41,513 nucleotides of DNA from Pseudomonas sp. (GTDB lineage: Bacteria > Pseudomonadota > Gammaproteobacteria > Pseudomonadales > Pseudomonadaceae): contig NZ_JAMFRV010000327.1 in the NCBI RefSeq assembly GCF_026224925.1, positions 1 to 41,513 of the forward strand, written 5' to 3'. The translations under genes were made by a program, and so were the position numbers. This document shows, in pieces, positions 1 to 9,405 of the stretch (position 1 is the first letter of the stretch; every line of letters starts with the position of its first letter). Below the pieces are notes generated by a model that was not told where the DNA came from, did no database searches, and saw nothing but the letters and a program-made list of their open reading frames with translations.

Positions 1-1499
1 ACAAGAGCAAAAAGTACAGCTGGAATTTCTTGTCCGCACCGCAAAAAAACCTTAACGGCCGCACGCTGCATACCCCTCGGGGCAAGGCGCTTGGCGGTTC
101 CAGCTCGATGAACAGCATGATCTACATTCGCGGACACGCCAGTGACTACGATCGCTGGGCCCAAGCCGGTTGCGTTGGCTGGGACTGGAACAGCGTGTTG
201 CCATACTTCAAAAAATCCGAAAACAACCGCATCGGCCAAGACCCGCGTCTGCACGGCACCGGGGGCGAGTTGTACGTCGATGTTGCCCGCGACCCCAACC
301 CGGTCTCGAGCCTGTTCATCAAAGCGGCAGAACGTGTAGGGCTCAAGCGCAACGACGATTTCAACGGTGATTACCTGGAAGGTTGTGGCATTTACAACCT
401 TACGCAAAAAGATGCCAAACGCCTGTCCAGCTACCGCGCGTTTGTGGCGCCTGTGCTTGATCGCCCCAACCTCACCGTAATCACCGACTGTTCGGTGAAG
501 TCGTTGATACTCGAACAGCGTGTTGCCAAGGGCGTGATCGTTCAGGTGCAAGGCAAGCAACAATCGCTGACGGCGCGCCGCGAGGTGATTCTTTGCGCGG
601 GTTCGTTCGGCAGCCCGCAACTGCTACTGGCCTCCGGGATAGGCCCGGCAAGCGAACTGGAGAAGGCAGGGGTCAAGGTTCAGCACGACCTTCCCGGCGT
701 GGGTAAAAACTTGCAGGATCACCTCGATGGTTTGATCACAGTGCGCTCCAAAAGCCCGCTCACACTGGGGTTTTCCCTCGGTTCACTGCCGAGCATTTTG
801 ATGTCGCCGTTGCGTTATATATTCAACAAAAAGGGTTGGTTGACGACCAATTATGTCGAAGCAGGTGGCTTTGCTCGAACGCCGCTGGCAAGCACCCTAC
901 CCGATGTGCAGATGCACTTTGTACCCGGCTATCGCAGCCACCGCGGACGTCTATTTGAATGGGGTCACGGCTACGCGGTACACACCTGCGTCCTGCGACC
1001 GAAAAGCATCGGCGAACTGCGACTTGAGCGCGGCGGCCAGTTGGTTATCGACTTCAACTTCATGTCCGACCCAGCCGACGCTGCGGTGTTGATCGAGGGT
1101 TTGAAACTGACCCGCCGAATACTCGCGGACAAGCAGTTCGACGCCATTCGTGGCGAAGAGATGCTGCCAGGCAAAGCCGTGCAGACCGATGAGCAATGGA
1201 TGACGTACCTGCGTGAATACGCCGCCACGGTGTTCCATCCGGTGGGCACCTGCAAAATGGGCACCGACGCCATGAGCGTGGTCGACCTGGACCTGAAGGT
1301 GCACGGCGTGCGGGGTTTGCGAGTGGTTGACGCGTCAATCATGCCCACCCTGATCAGCGGCAACACCAATGCCCCCTGCATCATGATCGGTGAAAAAGCG
1401 GCTGATTTGATACTGCATGGCAATAGCACTATTCACGCTGAAACCACACCATCTGTAGGAACCAACTTGTTGGCGAAAGGCTTCACGCGGTCTGCCTGA
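1..1499 (+). CDS. GMC family oxidoreductase (choline/alcohol dehydrogenase-like), 5' end outside window
   Basis: Frame is open to the window edge (KSKKYSWNFLSAPQKNLNGRTLHTPRGKALGGSSSMNSMIYIRG); GMC motifs GSFGSPQLLLASGIGP, HPVGTCKMG, VVDASIMPTLISGNTNAPCIMIGEKAADLI. Confidence 0.93.
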   Translation, partial: KSKKYSWNFLSAPQKNLNGRTLHTPRGKALGGSSSMNSMIYIRGHASDYDRWAQAGCVGWDWNSVLPYFKKSENNRIGQDPRLHGTGGELYVDVARDPNPVSSLFIKAAERVGLKRNDDFNGDYLEGCGIYNLTQKDAKRLSSYRAFVAPVLDRPNLTVITDCSVKSLILEQRVAKGVIVQVQGKQQSLTARREVILCAGSFGSPQLLLASGIGPASELEKAGVKVQHDLPGVGKNLQDHLDGLITVRSKSPLTLGFSLGSLPSILMSPLRYIFNKKGWLTTNYVEAGGFARTPLASTLPDVQMHFVPGYRSHRGRLFEWGHGYAVHTCVLRPKSIGELRLERGGQLVIDFNFMSDPADAAVLIEGLKLTRRILADKQFDAIRGEEMLPGKAVQTDEQWMTYLREYAATVFHPVGTCKMGTDAMSVVDLDLKVHGVRGLRVVDASIMPTLISGNTNAPCIMIGEKAADLILHGNSTIHAETTPSVGTNLLAKGFTRSA

Positions 1500-1537
1500 T
1501 AAACCGCGCCGCCTGCTTCCCGATATAGGTCCCACAG
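1454..1537. repeat. REPIN-like inverted REP pair overlapping the 3' end of the GMC oxidoreductase gene
   Basis: ctgtaggaaccaacttgttggcgaaag ... gcttcccgatataggtcccacag; the inner part resembles the reverse complement of the element at 4812-4901 (gcaggcggc-cggttta). Confidence 0.7.
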
Positions 1538-1564
1538 GGATTCAGGTGATACACAGGCGCACTT

Positions 1565-1606
1565 GATCCAGATCTTGATCTTGATCTTGATCTTGATGTA
1601 GATCTT
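1565..1606. repeat. Tandem hexamer repeat (gatctt)n
   Basis: gatcca gatctt gatctt gatctt gatctt gatgta gatctt read directly. Confidence 0.9.
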
Positions 1607-1730
1607 GGCTCGCAAAAAAAGCAGGCCGAAGGCCTCCATTACATGCCCCGTAAAACCATAGAGGCCGAGCGAAGCGAGGGAAGTTGAGCGAAGCGAGACC
1701 CATGGTGGGGCAAGCGTTTTGGCGGGACCT

Positions 1731-1792
1731 TTTTGGCGTTTGAAAAAGGTTCCTCGCTGTAAGAGCGAAACCATACTTCCAGCAACCAAAAA
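1731..1792. repeat. Direct repeat copy A (62 nt)
   Basis: ttttggcgtttgaaaaaggttcctcgctgtaagagcgaaaccata..ccagcaaccaaaaa; near-identical to 1882-1943. Confidence 0.88.
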
Positions 1793-1881
1793 TAATGAAT
1801 ACACAGCCCAAAACCCAACGCCAACACACAACACGCCCTTGACCCTAACCCCTAAACCAGCAGAACCGCAGGGCCTTCATT

Positions 1882-1943
1882 TTTTGGCGTCTGAAAAAGG
1901 TTCCTCGCTGTAAGAGCGAAACCATAAGACCAGCAACCAAAAA
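1882..1943. repeat. Direct repeat copy B (62 nt)
   Basis: ttttggcgtctgaaaaaggttcctcgctgtaagagcgaaaccata..ccagcaaccaaaaa; near-identical to 1731-1792. Confidence 0.88.
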
Positions 1944-2184
1944 CGCCGGATATACACGCCAACCTCAGCGCCAACCCAACGTGCTTGCACCCCAATCACA
2001 GCCCATTTTTTTCCTCGCTAGCGACGACAAATTTACTAATTTTCCTACCCCCCGACATCAGCCAAGATCAAGCCTGCCACACAGAGGCAAAAGGTCCGTC
2101 AGAGACCGCACGTATTAGTTTTTGGCGCTACGCCCCACTGCCCCGAAATAGTCGAAATAAAAACCATCATTCCGGGAGTGTTAA

Positions 2185-3171
2185 ATGATCAAGTCTTTCG
2201 TATCGCGCTGCATGCGTCCCTTGGCCCTGACCGCAATCGCTGCCGGCATGGCCAGCGCTGCCCAGGCAGGCACGCTCTCCATCGGCCATACCACGTGGGT
2301 CGGTTACGGCACGTTGTACCTGGCCAAGGACCTTGGCTATTTCAAGGACAACGGTTTGACGGTTGAATTGCCAACCATCGAAGAAGCATCCATGTACATG
2401 GCAGCACAAGCGTCGAGCAAGTTGTCGGGCTCGGCCTCCACCCTGGATGAAATCCTCAAGTACCGTCCGCAGTTCTGCTTCAAGGCCGTCGCGGCCCTTG
2501 ATGAAAGCTATGGCGGCGACGGCGTGCTGGTGGGCAAAGACGTCAACAGCCTGCAAGACCTCAAAGGCAAGTCGGTGGCCGTCAACGAGGGTTCGGTATC
2601 GCAGTTCTGGCTCGCCTACCTGCTGAAGAACGCAGGCATGAAGATGAGCGACCTGACCATTCAGAACATGACCGCCGACGATGCAGCCACTGCGTTCATC
2701 GCCGGCCGTGTTCCTGCGGCAGTTACCTGGGAACCGCATCTGTCAGCCGTACGTAACAAGAAACAAGGCAAAGTGCTGGTCGACAGCAGCAGCACACCCG
2801 GCGTAATCGTCGATGTTGTGGCACTCAACTGCGATGTCATCGAGAAACAACCGGATGACGTCAAAGCCTTGGTAGCGGGTCTGTACAAGGCCGTCCAGTA
2901 CACCAAGGACCACCCAAACGAAGCCTACGCGATCATGGCCAAAGGTGTCGGTGGTTATCTGGCTGACCCGGCCGAACTGGCTGCTGCGGCCAAGGGCGTA
3001 CGCTTCTATGACCAGGCGATGAGCGAAAAACTGCTGGGCTCCAACGGCAGCACCGGCGACGCCACCAACGTCATCAAGTTGGCGAATCAAACGGCCACAG
3101 AACTGCAAGGCAAACCGTATAACGTCAGCTATGCAGATCTGATCGACAACCGTTTCATCAGCCCGAAATAG
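2185..3171 (+). CDS. ABC transporter substrate-binding protein (NitT/TauT/SsuA-like)
   Basis: Signal peptide then LSIGHTTWVGYGTLYLAKDLGYFKDNGLTVELP; followed directly by permease and ATPase genes. Confidence 0.92.
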   Translation: MIKSFVSRCMRPLALTAIAAGMASAAQAGTLSIGHTTWVGYGTLYLAKDLGYFKDNGLTVELPTIEEASMYMAAQASSKLSGSASTLDEILKYRPQFCFKAVAALDESYGGDGVLVGKDVNSLQDLKGKSVAVNEGSVSQFWLAYLLKNAGMKMSDLTIQNMTADDAATAFIAGRVPAAVTWEPHLSAVRNKKQGKVLVDSSSTPGVIVDVVALNCDVIEKQPDDVKALVAGLYKAVQYTKDHPNEAYAIMAKGVGGYLADPAELAAAAKGVRFYDQAMSEKLLGSNGSTGDATNVIKLANQTATELQGKPYNVSYADLIDNRFISPK

Positions 3172-3180
3172 GAGCCGGCT

Positions 3181-3984
3181 ATGTCCAAGCGTAACTCATG
3201 GCTGAACCGTTGCATCACCCCGAAAACCAGCTTGCCGATGCAGGTGATCTGGAGCGCCAGTGCCCTGGCCTGGATTCTGCTCATCGGGCTGTGGGCGGGC
3301 TTGTCCTATGGCGGTCTGGTGGCTGCGATGTTCCTGCCTACTCCCGGGCAAGTACTGGACGCCGCCATTCGTCTCAGCCGTGACGGCACCTTGGGCGTGC
3401 ATGTCTGGGCCAGTCTGGAAGTGGTGATGGTCGGGTTCGTGATCTCTTCGGTGGTCGCGGTCCCGTTGGGCTTGTTGATGGGCAGCTTTCGAGTGGTTCA
3501 AGCGTTTCTCGAGCCGCTGGTCAACTTCATCCGCTACCTGCCCGTCACCTCGTTCGTGCCGCTGTTCATTTTGTGGATTGGCATCGGACTGGAACAACGG
3601 GTATCGGTCATCATTTTCGGGGTGTTTTTCCAGCAAGTGGTGATGATCGCCGACGTGTCGAAGGGTATCTCCAAAGACCTGATCAACGCGTCGTACACCT
3701 TGGGTTCCAGCCGTCGGGATGCGGTGATCCACGTCATCGCCCCGGCTTCGTTGCCCGGCGTGCTGGACACATTGCGGGTCACCATGGGTTGGGCCTGGAC
3801 ATACCTGGTCGTCGCCGAACTGGTGGCCGCATCAAGCGGCCTGGGCTACCTCAGCCTCAAGGCCATGCGTGGCTTTCAGGTCGACGTTATTTTCCTGGCC
3901 ATCGCCGTCATTGGCCTGCTGGGTCTGATCACCGATCAACTCTTTAGATTTCTTCGTTTGAAGGTGGCCGCATGGGCTCAGTAA
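3181..3984 (+). CDS. ABC transporter permease (NitT/TauT type)
   Basis: Hydrophobic; VAVPLGLLMGSFRVVQAFLEPLVNFIRYLPVTSFVPLFILWIGIG; SLPGVLDTLRVTMGWAWTYLVVAELVAA. Confidence 0.93.
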   Translation: MSKRNSWLNRCITPKTSLPMQVIWSASALAWILLIGLWAGLSYGGLVAAMFLPTPGQVLDAAIRLSRDGTLGVHVWASLEVVMVGFVISSVVAVPLGLLMGSFRVVQAFLEPLVNFIRYLPVTSFVPLFILWIGIGLEQRVSVIIFGVFFQQVVMIADVSKGISKDLINASYTLGSSRRDAVIHVIAPASLPGVLDTLRVTMGWAWTYLVVAELVAASSGLGYLSLKAMRGFQVDVIFLAIAVIGLLGLITDQLFRFLRLKVAAWAQ

Positions 3985-4805
3985 ACGCAACTTCCCAAAG
4001 GCTCGCCACCCCCGTCAGCGTGGCGCCAAATGCTCCCCCGCAACTGAAAGTGGACAACGTCAGCTTGCGCTACCAAACCCCGGCTGGCAGTACGTTTACG
4101 GCACTGGAGCAGGTGTCGTTCGAGGTGCCTGACGAGCAGTTCGCGGTATTGGTCGGTCCTTCGGGCTGCGGCAAATCCAGTTTGCTCTACCTCACCGCAG
4201 GCCTTGCCGAACCGACGTCGGGGGAAATCTTCGTCGGCGGCAAACAGGTCGACGGACCCGGAGCCGACCGTGGCATGGTGTTCCAGGGCTACACGCTATT
4301 TCCATGGCTGACCGTACGGCAGAACATCGAGTTCGGACTCAAACGTCGTGGCATGCCATCCAAGGAGCGCAAGGAGGTCGTCGAGTACTACCTCAACGAG
4401 GTCGGCCTGACGCGTTTTGCCGACAACTATTCCAAGCAGTTATCAGGCGGCATGATGCAGCGGGTCGCCATCGCTCGCGCGCTGGCCAACGACCCGAAAA
4501 TACTGCTGATGGATGAGCCTTTCGGTGCGCTGGACAGCCAGACCCGCCTGCAGATGCAACAACTGCTGCTGAAGGTCTGGGAGCACAGCAAGAAGACCGT
4601 CCTGTTCGTGACCCATGACATCGACGAGGCGATCCTGCTGGGTGATCGGATCTTCGTCATGGGCGCCCGTCCGGGACGCATCAAGAAAGTACTGGACGTT
4701 CCCATCGAGCGCCCAAGAAATCTCGACATGGTCATGGACCCGGAATTCATCAGCATGAAGAGGAATATTTTTCATCTGCTGCATGACGGCCCAGAAGAGC
4801 ACTAA
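3972..4805 (+). CDS. ABC transporter ATP-binding protein (NitT/TauT type)
   Basis: Walker A GPSGCGKSS, LSGGMMQRVAIARAL, Walker B ILLMDEPFGALD; overlaps permease 3' end. Confidence 0.95.
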   Translation: MGSVNATSQRLATPVSVAPNAPPQLKVDNVSLRYQTPAGSTFTALEQVSFEVPDEQFAVLVGPSGCGKSSLLYLTAGLAEPTSGEIFVGGKQVDGPGADRGMVFQGYTLFPWLTVRQNIEFGLKRRGMPSKERKEVVEYYLNEVGLTRFADNYSKQLSGGMMQRVAIARALANDPKILLMDEPFGALDSQTRLQMQQLLLKVWEHSKKTVLFVTHDIDEAILLGDRIFVMGARPGRIKKVLDVPIERPRNLDMVMDPEFISMKRNIFHLLHDGPEEH

Positions 4806-4811
4806 AGGCTA

Positions 4812-4901
4812 CTGTGGGACCGAATTCATTCGGGAAGCAGGCGGCTCGGTTTATCTGAAATACCGCGTTGTTTGCCTTCCCGAATGAATTAGCTCCCACA
4901 G
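4812..4901. repeat. REPIN (inverted REP doublet)
   Basis: ctgtgggaccgaattcattcgggaag / cttcccgaatgaattagctcccacag inverted arms. Confidence 0.85.
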
Positions 4902-4918
4902 GTTGAACGCAGACATCC

Positions 4919-4944
4919 CTGTGGGAGCTAATTCATTCGCGAAG
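4919..4944. repeat. REP singlet adjacent to REPIN
   Basis: ctgtgggagctaattcattcgcgaag, same unit as the arms of 4812-4901. Confidence 0.8.
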
Positions 4945-5148
4945 ACGTCAGTCCGTACAACGTTATTTTCAGAGCAAACCCTACCCGGCAATCCGCACCG
5001 CGAGTTTGACCAGACTCAAATCACTGCCCAACGGCGCGCCGTCTTTGTTGATCAGTGGCAGCCCGAGCCACTTTGCACAGGTGTTCAAGCACTGGACCGG
5101 AGTGTCGCCCAGCGGGTATCGGCAAAAGTAGAGCAGATGGCTCTGACC

Positions 5149-6189
5149 TCACCCAAACACGCTGCCCCAACGATCCCGAAATACCTCCCAAACCTCTGGG
5201 TTAATCAAGTGTGGAGGGCGCTCACCCCGCATCATCGCCGCTATCTGATTAGCCGACGAGCGCGCGACATTACGCCGACCACCGTGGGTGACCCCTGCCG
5301 TGTGAAAAGTCGCGACAACGTTGGCGAGTGTCATCAATGGGGCGTCTTGACGAGGCGGCTCGACTTCCCAAACATCGAGCCCGGCGCCGCGTAGATGACC
5401 TTCACTCAATGCGTTGTACAGCGCCGCTTCATCATGGATGCCACCACGGGCTGTAGAAATGAATACAGCCCCCGGCTTCATCGCAGCAAACTGCTCAGCG
5501 CCAATCATATGGTAGGTCGAAGTATTCAACGGGCAATGCAGTGATACAAAATCACTCTGTTGAAGCAGCGCTTCCAACGTTGCCGGTTGGGCACCACGCT
5601 CTCGAATCTGTTCGGGGCTGAGCAGCGGATCATACGCCAACACGGTCAGGCCAAATCCTTGCGCGACCCGTGCCGTGCGGGTACCTATTTCGCCCAGCCC
5701 GATCAGGCCGATCGTACCGCCATAGATCTCATCCCCCATCAGCGCTTCACGGGTAAATCCGCTCTCATGACGCAGCTTGTTGTCTGACTCAACGACACGT
5801 TTGACCACGGCCAGCAGCAACGCAAAGGTATGTTCGGCAACCGAATGCGCATTGGCGCCCGCCTGATTGACCACCGCAATCCCTGCCCGACTGCAGGCCT
5901 CGACATCCACCGTGTCGTAACCGGCACCGCCCGAGGAGATGCACAGAAGGTTGGGGCACTGTTCAATCAACTGTGAGTTGACGAACCACGGCGCCGGCAG
6001 CTCATCTTTTGCCGCCGTAACATGGTAGGCATGGGCTGCTCGCAGCGCTGCCAGGGTGCGGTCATCATCGCCACGGCGAGCTAATACATTCAACGCCAGG
6101 TGCGGGTGAGAAGCGACTACCTCGTCAAACACCGGATTGATCCAGAAATCGAGTCGGCAGACCTGCGCCAAATGGGAGTGTGTGTTCAT
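5149..6189 (-). CDS. D-isomer-specific 2-hydroxyacid dehydrogenase
   Basis: GGTIGLIGLGEIGTRTARVAQGFGLTVLAYDP; MKPGAVFISTARGGIHDEAALYNAL; GLDVWEVEPP. Confidence 0.93.
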   Translation of the reverse strand: MNTHSHLAQVCRLDFWINPVFDEVVASHPHLALNVLARRGDDDRTLAALRAAHAYHVTAAKDELPAPWFVNSQLIEQCPNLLCISSGGAGYDTVDVEACSRAGIAVVNQAGANAHSVAEHTFALLLAVVKRVVESDNKLRHESGFTREALMGDEIYGGTIGLIGLGEIGTRTARVAQGFGLTVLAYDPLLSPEQIRERGAQPATLEALLQQSDFVSLHCPLNTSTYHMIGAEQFAAMKPGAVFISTARGGIHDEAALYNALSEGHLRGAGLDVWEVEPPRQDAPLMTLANVVATFHTAGVTHGGRRNVARSSANQIAAMMRGERPPHLINPEVWEVFRDRWGSVFG

Positions 6190-6228
6190 GGAAATTCTCT
6201 CAACAAAGGTTTCAGAAGACGAACACTG

Positions 6229-7596
6229 TCAGGCCTGAACATGGGCAACCGCTGACGGCTTTTGGTCAGCCTCGACGCTGGCGATGGGATGACTCGGTCT
6301 TGGCTCGATCATGGTCAGTACTACGATAAACGTGAGCAGTGAGCAAAGGCCCAAAAAGCCAAACACATAGTCCCAGTTGTAGGTATCCAGCAATAAGCCG
6401 ACCACGAAGGGTGCGAAGGCGCCGCCGAGGGATCCGCCGGTATTTACGATCGACGCCGCAAAAGGCACCTTGTCTTTGGTCGCAAGGCCCATGGGATAAA
6501 CCAGAAAGGTTGAGTAACCGATGTTCAGCAGGATACCGGCCAACAAAAACACTCCAGCCAACAACGCCGGTTCGCTGGGTGAGTTGAGCAGCACATACAT
6601 CATGACGACGGTAGAAAAGGAAGTAATCAGCATGGCCGGCTTGCGTCGCTTGTCGAAAACACGGTCCGATAGCCATCCGCCCAACAGATTGCCAATGATC
6701 GCACCCACCCAAGGCGCGGCCGCCACCATCCCCATTTTCATCACGGAGTAATGCTTCACGGTGATCAAGTAGGTGGGAATCCAAGTCATGATGGCGTAGG
6801 TAATACCGACCAGCAGGAAGTAGCCCAGCGCACATGCCCACACGTTCCACGACCGCAAAATAGTCTTGTTGTCCGCCAGCGGTTGCACATCGCGGCTGCG
6901 GATGAAGGTATCAATCCAGGAGGGCCCTTTTGACTCGGTTGCCCGTTTCGGCCCGGAGGCGCCTGGGGTTTCCTGGATATAGCTCACCTCTTGCTGCGTG
7001 CAATGACGGCTCTGGGAAGGATCGTCCTTAACCAGCCACCACCACAACGCCGCAATAAAGAAGCCCGGTATGGCAAACAGGTAGAACACCTCGCGCCAAC
7101 CATAAAGGCTGACAATCACGGCACACAGCGGTGGCACGAACGCGGGCGCAACCTTGATCGACGACATGAAGATTCCGGTGGCCAAGCCTTTTTCATGGGC
7201 CGGAAACCACCTATTGATGATCGACACAATACCGATGTTGATTGGGCCTTCAGCCGCGCCGAGAACCGCGCGGGCAACTTTCAGCTGCAACACGCTGGAG
7301 GTAAAACCGATGGCCAGTGTGGACAGCGATGTCAAGATCAGCGACCCCGTCAGAAACTTGCGGATGCCGTAGCGACTGAACAGGTAACCCGCAGGAATCT
7401 GCACCACCGCATAAGTGAGGTAGAACAAGCTGGCCAATGCCCCGATGTCGGTATTGGACAGCGCATATTCCTGTTTAATAAAAGGCACCACCACGCCGAT
7501 GTTGGCACGATCGGCCCCGGCCACCATATAGGCCAGGAAGAACAGCGTAGCGACCACCCACCTGAAGCGGCTGGCTGGCTTTGATTGGTCATTCAT
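6229..7596 (-). CDS. MFS transporter (anion:cation / hexuronate-type)
   Basis: FLAYMVAGADRANIGVVVPFIKQEY; multiple hydrophobic helices; NRWFPAHEKGLATGIF. Confidence 0.9.
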   Translation of the reverse strand: MNDQSKPASRFRWVVATLFFLAYMVAGADRANIGVVVPFIKQEYALSNTDIGALASLFYLTYAVVQIPAGYLFSRYGIRKFLTGSLILTSLSTLAIGFTSSVLQLKVARAVLGAAEGPINIGIVSIINRWFPAHEKGLATGIFMSSIKVAPAFVPPLCAVIVSLYGWREVFYLFAIPGFFIAALWWWLVKDDPSQSRHCTQQEVSYIQETPGASGPKRATESKGPSWIDTFIRSRDVQPLADNKTILRSWNVWACALGYFLLVGITYAIMTWIPTYLITVKHYSVMKMGMVAAAPWVGAIIGNLLGGWLSDRVFDKRRKPAMLITSFSTVVMMYVLLNSPSEPALLAGVFLLAGILLNIGYSTFLVYPMGLATKDKVPFAASIVNTGGSLGGAFAPFVVGLLLDTYNWDYVFGFLGLCSLLTFIVVLTMIEPRPSHPIASVEADQKPSAVAHVQA

Positions 7597-7660
7597 GTTT
7601 TCACCGATGTTATTGAATTTATTTTCGGTAACTTTTTTGCAACTGGATAGGCGTTATGGG

Positions 7661-8326
7661 TCAGTCCAACAGGCCCTTCGCAGCGAGCGCAGATTCCATC
7701 CAGCTTTGCCTGAACTCACCCGTGGCAATCTCTGCCATGACGCGTTGTTCGTGCTCGGCATGCAGCCCGGCAAGCCGAAGAATTTCTTCCGCCTGATCCT
7801 GGGAAAAAGTGACCAGGCCGTCCTCATCACCCACCACAATGTCGCCTGGCGAGATGATCATGCCGCCGATGCTGACCGGGACGTTCACCTCACCGGGGCC
7901 ATCTTTGCGCGGGCCACAATGCACCACGGCACGGGCATACAGCGGAGTATTCTCAAAGGCGACGACATCACGAATTGCGCCATCAACCACGTAACCGACA
8001 CAGCCACGCATATCGGCATAGAGCTTTACCAGCTCGCCGATGACGGCATTATTGGTGTCACCTTGAGCGTCGATGACCAGTACATGACCTGGCTGCAGCA
8101 TGGTCATGGCTTTGTAGACCAGCAGGTTGTCGCCGGGGCGGGTTTTTACGGTAAGCGCGGTGCCCACCAGTTTCCCGGTCTTATTCAACCGTAAAAGGCC
8201 ATGTGCACCAACGTGCCGCCCCATGTTGTCGCTGATATGCGGCGTGACAACGTTAGCGAACGCTTTCACAAGTGAGGCTGCTGCAGGGGCACAGGCGGGA
8301 TTGATTCGAAGACCGGGTAAAGACAT
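7661..8326 (-). CDS. RraA / 4-hydroxy-4-methyl-2-oxoglutarate aldolase family protein
   Basis: GTALTVKTRPGDNLLVYKAMTMLQPGHVLVIDAQGDTNNAVIGELV; GYVVDGAIRDV; PGDIVVGDEDGLVTF. Confidence 0.9.
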   Translation of the reverse strand: MSLPGLRINPACAPAAASLVKAFANVVTPHISDNMGRHVGAHGLLRLNKTGKLVGTALTVKTRPGDNLLVYKAMTMLQPGHVLVIDAQGDTNNAVIGELVKLYADMRGCVGYVVDGAIRDVVAFENTPLYARAVVHCGPRKDGPGEVNVPVSIGGMIISPGDIVVGDEDGLVTFSQDQAEEILRLAGLHAEHEQRVMAEIATGEFRQSWMESALAAKGLLD

Positions 8327-8460
8327 GACGACTCCTGCACCTGAAGATGCTGTTTGTTGTTGTGGCTTGAGCGTGCCCCAAATTATTAGTCCGACGTTTT
8401 AATGAGAGAAAGTGATATTTTACGAACATTGGATATTCTAAAATAAGATGAATTAAGTCG

Positions 8461-9405
8461 ATGGCGACATTCAAGCAACTCGAAGCATTGATCACGGTGG
8501 TGGATCAAGGAACCTTTGAATCAGCGGCTGCCCGCCTGCGCGTCGCTCAATCAGCCATCTCCCGGCAAATCCAGGAGTTGGAAAGCTGGCTCGGATTTGA
8601 GCTGTTTGATCGCTCTGCCCGCACCGCCCGGCTCACACCCAATGCCGGGGATATCGTTGACCAGGCGAGGCAAATTCTGCTCCAGCGAGAAACCGTCAAC
8701 AGTTGTTTGATCAGTAACGACGTACTCAATCGAACGTTGCGACTTGGCATCACCGAACTCAGCGCTTTGACGTGGCTACCGCATCTAGTGAAAGCCGTTG
8801 CGACCCATTACCCGAAGGTACACATCGAACCGGAAATCGACTTGAGCGTGCGGCTGTACGAAATGTTGATTGCGGGGCAACTGGACCTGATAGTTGTTCC
8901 GGACGCCTTCCACTCCAACGGCTTGATCAAGGTTGCCCTGGACACTGTGAACAATGGCTGGTTCTGCGCGCCAGGCCTACTGGATCACACGCGTACATTG
9001 TCGTTGAAAGACGTTAGCCAGCAGACGCTATTGGCCCAAGGAAATCAGTCCGGTTCAGGCCTGTTGATGGGCCAGTGGTTAGCCGAGCACCATGCAGTGC
9101 CCGTCAATTACATCCCCTGCAGCAGCCTGGTGGCGCTGGTGGGGTTAGCGGTCGCGGGTCTTGGCGTGACTTACCTGCCCTACGTCGTCGCCGAACCGTC
9201 CTTGGCCAGTGGACAACTTGTGCAGGCCCGTGTCGAACCGACGCTGCCGGTAACAGCCTACGTAGCACTGGGACGAGCCGATACCTGCAGCCCCTTCCAT
9301 CGACACATCCTCGATCTGATGCTACTGCACTGCAACCTGCAGAAACCCTACGAACGATCATCGCCTGCTCGTTCCCACCAAGGTGCATTCGATGGTCAAC
9401 GTTAA
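8461..9405 (+). CDS. LysR-family transcriptional regulator
   Basis: N-terminal wHTH ATFKQLEALITVVDQGTFESAAARLRVAQSAISRQIQELESWLGFELFDR. Confidence 0.94.
   Translation: MATFKQLEALITVVDQGTFESAAARLRVAQSAISRQIQELESWLGFELFDRSARTARLTPNAGDIVDQARQILLQRETVNSCLISNDVLNRTLRLGITELSALTWLPHLVKAVATHYPKVHIEPEIDLSVRLYEMLIAGQLDLIVVPDAFHSNGLIKVALDTVNNGWFCAPGLLDHTRTLSLKDVSQQTLLAQGNQSGSGLLMGQWLAEHHAVPVNYIPCSSLVALVGLAVAGLGVTYLPYVVAEPSLASGQLVQARVEPTLPVTAYVALGRADTCSPFHRHILDLMLLHCNLQKPYERSSPARSHQGAFDGQR

Noticed and set aside
971-1429. Long antisense ORFs inside the GMC oxidoreductase and many other genes in the track
   Set aside because: High-GC shadow ORFs on the opposite strand of well-supported genes, without family motifs or RBS.
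1433-1834. 133-aa minus-strand ORF with IKIKIKIKI
   Set aside because: Generated by the hexamer repeat and REP sequence; reads as a repeat element and not a protein gene.
4903-5394. 163-aa plus-strand ORF
   Set aside because: Starts in a REP sequence and is antisense to the 2-hydroxyacid dehydrogenase; no recognizable domain.
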